From Candidatus Treponema faecavium (GTDB lineage Bacteria > Spirochaetota > Spirochaetia > Treponematales > Treponemataceae), in the NCBI GenBank assembly GCA_019113455.1, contig DXHG01000054.1, positions 1-15,809 on the forward strand: a stretch of DNA of 15,809 nucleotides, given 5' to 3'. Positions 15,122-15,809 of the stretch are shown here, piece by piece (position 1 is the stretch's first letter; each line of letters starts with the position of its first letter). A program made the position numbers and the translations under genes. The notes below the pieces were generated by a model that saw only the letters and a list, made by a program, of their open reading frames with translations, was not told the origin of the DNA and searched no databases.

Positions 15122-15809
15122 ATGAAAAAAAATGCTGCCTTGTCTGTACGTACCGTCCTGCGCTTGTGCGCATATGCCGCTGCAGCCGTGCTGCTGTGCG
15201 CCTGCGGCGGCCGTCCTGAACGGGAGACGGCTGCGGCGCGGGAGAGCGTCGTGATTGCCATTGGCACCGAGCCGGAAACGCTTGATCCGACACGCGGCTG
15301 GGGGCACGGGAACTCACCGATTGTGCAGAGCACGCTGGTGCGCTATACTGCGGCGCTTGAGTTTGAAAACGATCTGGCGCGCGAATACGGGCTTTCTGAT
15401 GACGGTCTGGTATGGACGTTCACTATCCGAGACGACGCGTATTTTTCCGACGGTGAAAAAGTAACCGCCGCCGACGTCGCATTCACGCTTGAGACCGCGA
15501 AAGCGGCGCAGAGCGCGGTTGATTTAAGTTACATGGAAAGCGCCCGTGCGGTAAACGACACGACTGTCGTGATTACGTTGACTGAACCGACTTCCGTGTT
15601 TCTTAACACGCTTGCGTCTGTCGGCATTGTGCCTGAGCACGCGTATTCCGAAAACTACGGCCGGTATCCTGTCGGGTCAGGACCCTATAAATTTGTTGAA
15701 TGGCGGCCGCAGGAGCAGCTTGTGTTTGAAGCGAATGAACGGTATTACGGCGAACTTCCTGCTATTAAGCGGGTGGTTATTGTGTTTATGGCGGAAGACG
15801 CCGCGCTTG
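15122..15809 (+). CDS. Lipoprotein solute-binding protein, peptide/nickel ABC family (cut by window end)
   Basis: This is the N-terminal 229 codons of an SBP_bac_5 (DppA/OppA/NikA) protein. Family members capture oligopeptides or metal complexes outside the membrane and hand them to an ABC permease. It begins with a basic tip and hydrophobic signal, then lipobox LCAC with the lipidated cysteine at residue 28, so it should be a membrane-anchored lipoprotein. The family opening is clear: GTEPETLDP, then RGWGHGNSPIVQSTLVRY. This continues with LSDDGLVWTFTIRDDAYFSDG and VTAADVAFTLE, and later PVGSGPYKFVEW. The GWGxGNxxxQSTL segment recalls NikA-type proteins more than classical DppA, but the ligand cannot be called from this part. 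AGGAG five bases before the ATG is a strong ribosome site and lies directly after the leader terminator. The gene continues past the window, and permease and ATPase genes would be expected downstream. Confidence 0.9.
   Translation, partial: MKKNAALSVRTVLRLCAYAAAAVLLCACGGRPERETAAARESVVIAIGTEPETLDPTRGWGHGNSPIVQSTLVRYTAALEFENDLAREYGLSDDGLVWTFTIRDDAYFSDGEKVTAADVAFTLETAKAAQSAVDLSYMESARAVNDTTVVITLTEPTSVFLNTLASVGIVPEHAYSENYGRYPVGSGPYKFVEWRPQEQLVFEANERYYGELPAIKRVVIVFMAEDAAL

Overview
The window looks like chromosome from a Treponema-type spirochaete of moderate GC content. The best evidence is a FliG-like flagellar protein with a long N-terminal extension encoded away from any flagellar operon. Supporting evidence is a Lon protease with a hydrophilic N-terminal extension, an M16C (PreP-type) metallopeptidase, a DUF3842 protein, a membrane-bound LuxR-type regulator and a tRNA-Val without encoded CCA. 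Species cannot be fixed from the sequence alone.

Left part (1-12463), all on the minus strand and read right to left. A lon - citrate synthase - fliG-like operon (12463 to 7282) is tightly packed: lon and the citrate synthase gene overlap by 4 bases, and fliG follows after 14 bases. It ends in a hairpin that straddles the fliG stop codon. A second group then follows: an M16C peptidase, a 70-residue orphan, a 374-residue protein with faint resemblance to tocopherol-cyclase-like beta-barrels, and clpB, which ends in a clear intrinsic terminator. Lon and ClpB, plus the peptidase, make this a protein quality-control neighbourhood.

Middle (12464-13457) is about 1 kb without an intact gene. It holds the probable lon promoter, a decayed minus-strand gene with a beta-helix surface-protein signature (GGGVYIDGGTFTI), and the most unusual object in the window. 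That object is an array of nine palindromic TTTGCC-N3-GGCAAA modules at a period of about 22 bases. The array as a whole (13086-13280) is also one large inverted repeat with the fifth module exactly on its axis.

Right part (13458-15809), all on the plus strand: a six-helix membrane protein with a C-terminal LuxR helix-turn-helix, tRNA-Val(TAC) with a textbook promoter that overlaps the regulator's stop codon, a DUF3842 protein, and the start of a lipoprotein solute-binding protein of the peptide/nickel ABC type (cut by the window end). The latter is preceded by a structured leader with a promoter, three hairpins, a terminator and a competing hairpin. This looks like a transcription attenuator or an unrecognised riboswitch.

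The two places most worth following up are the 22-base palindrome array between lon and the LuxR gene, and the leader upstream of the solute-binding protein.
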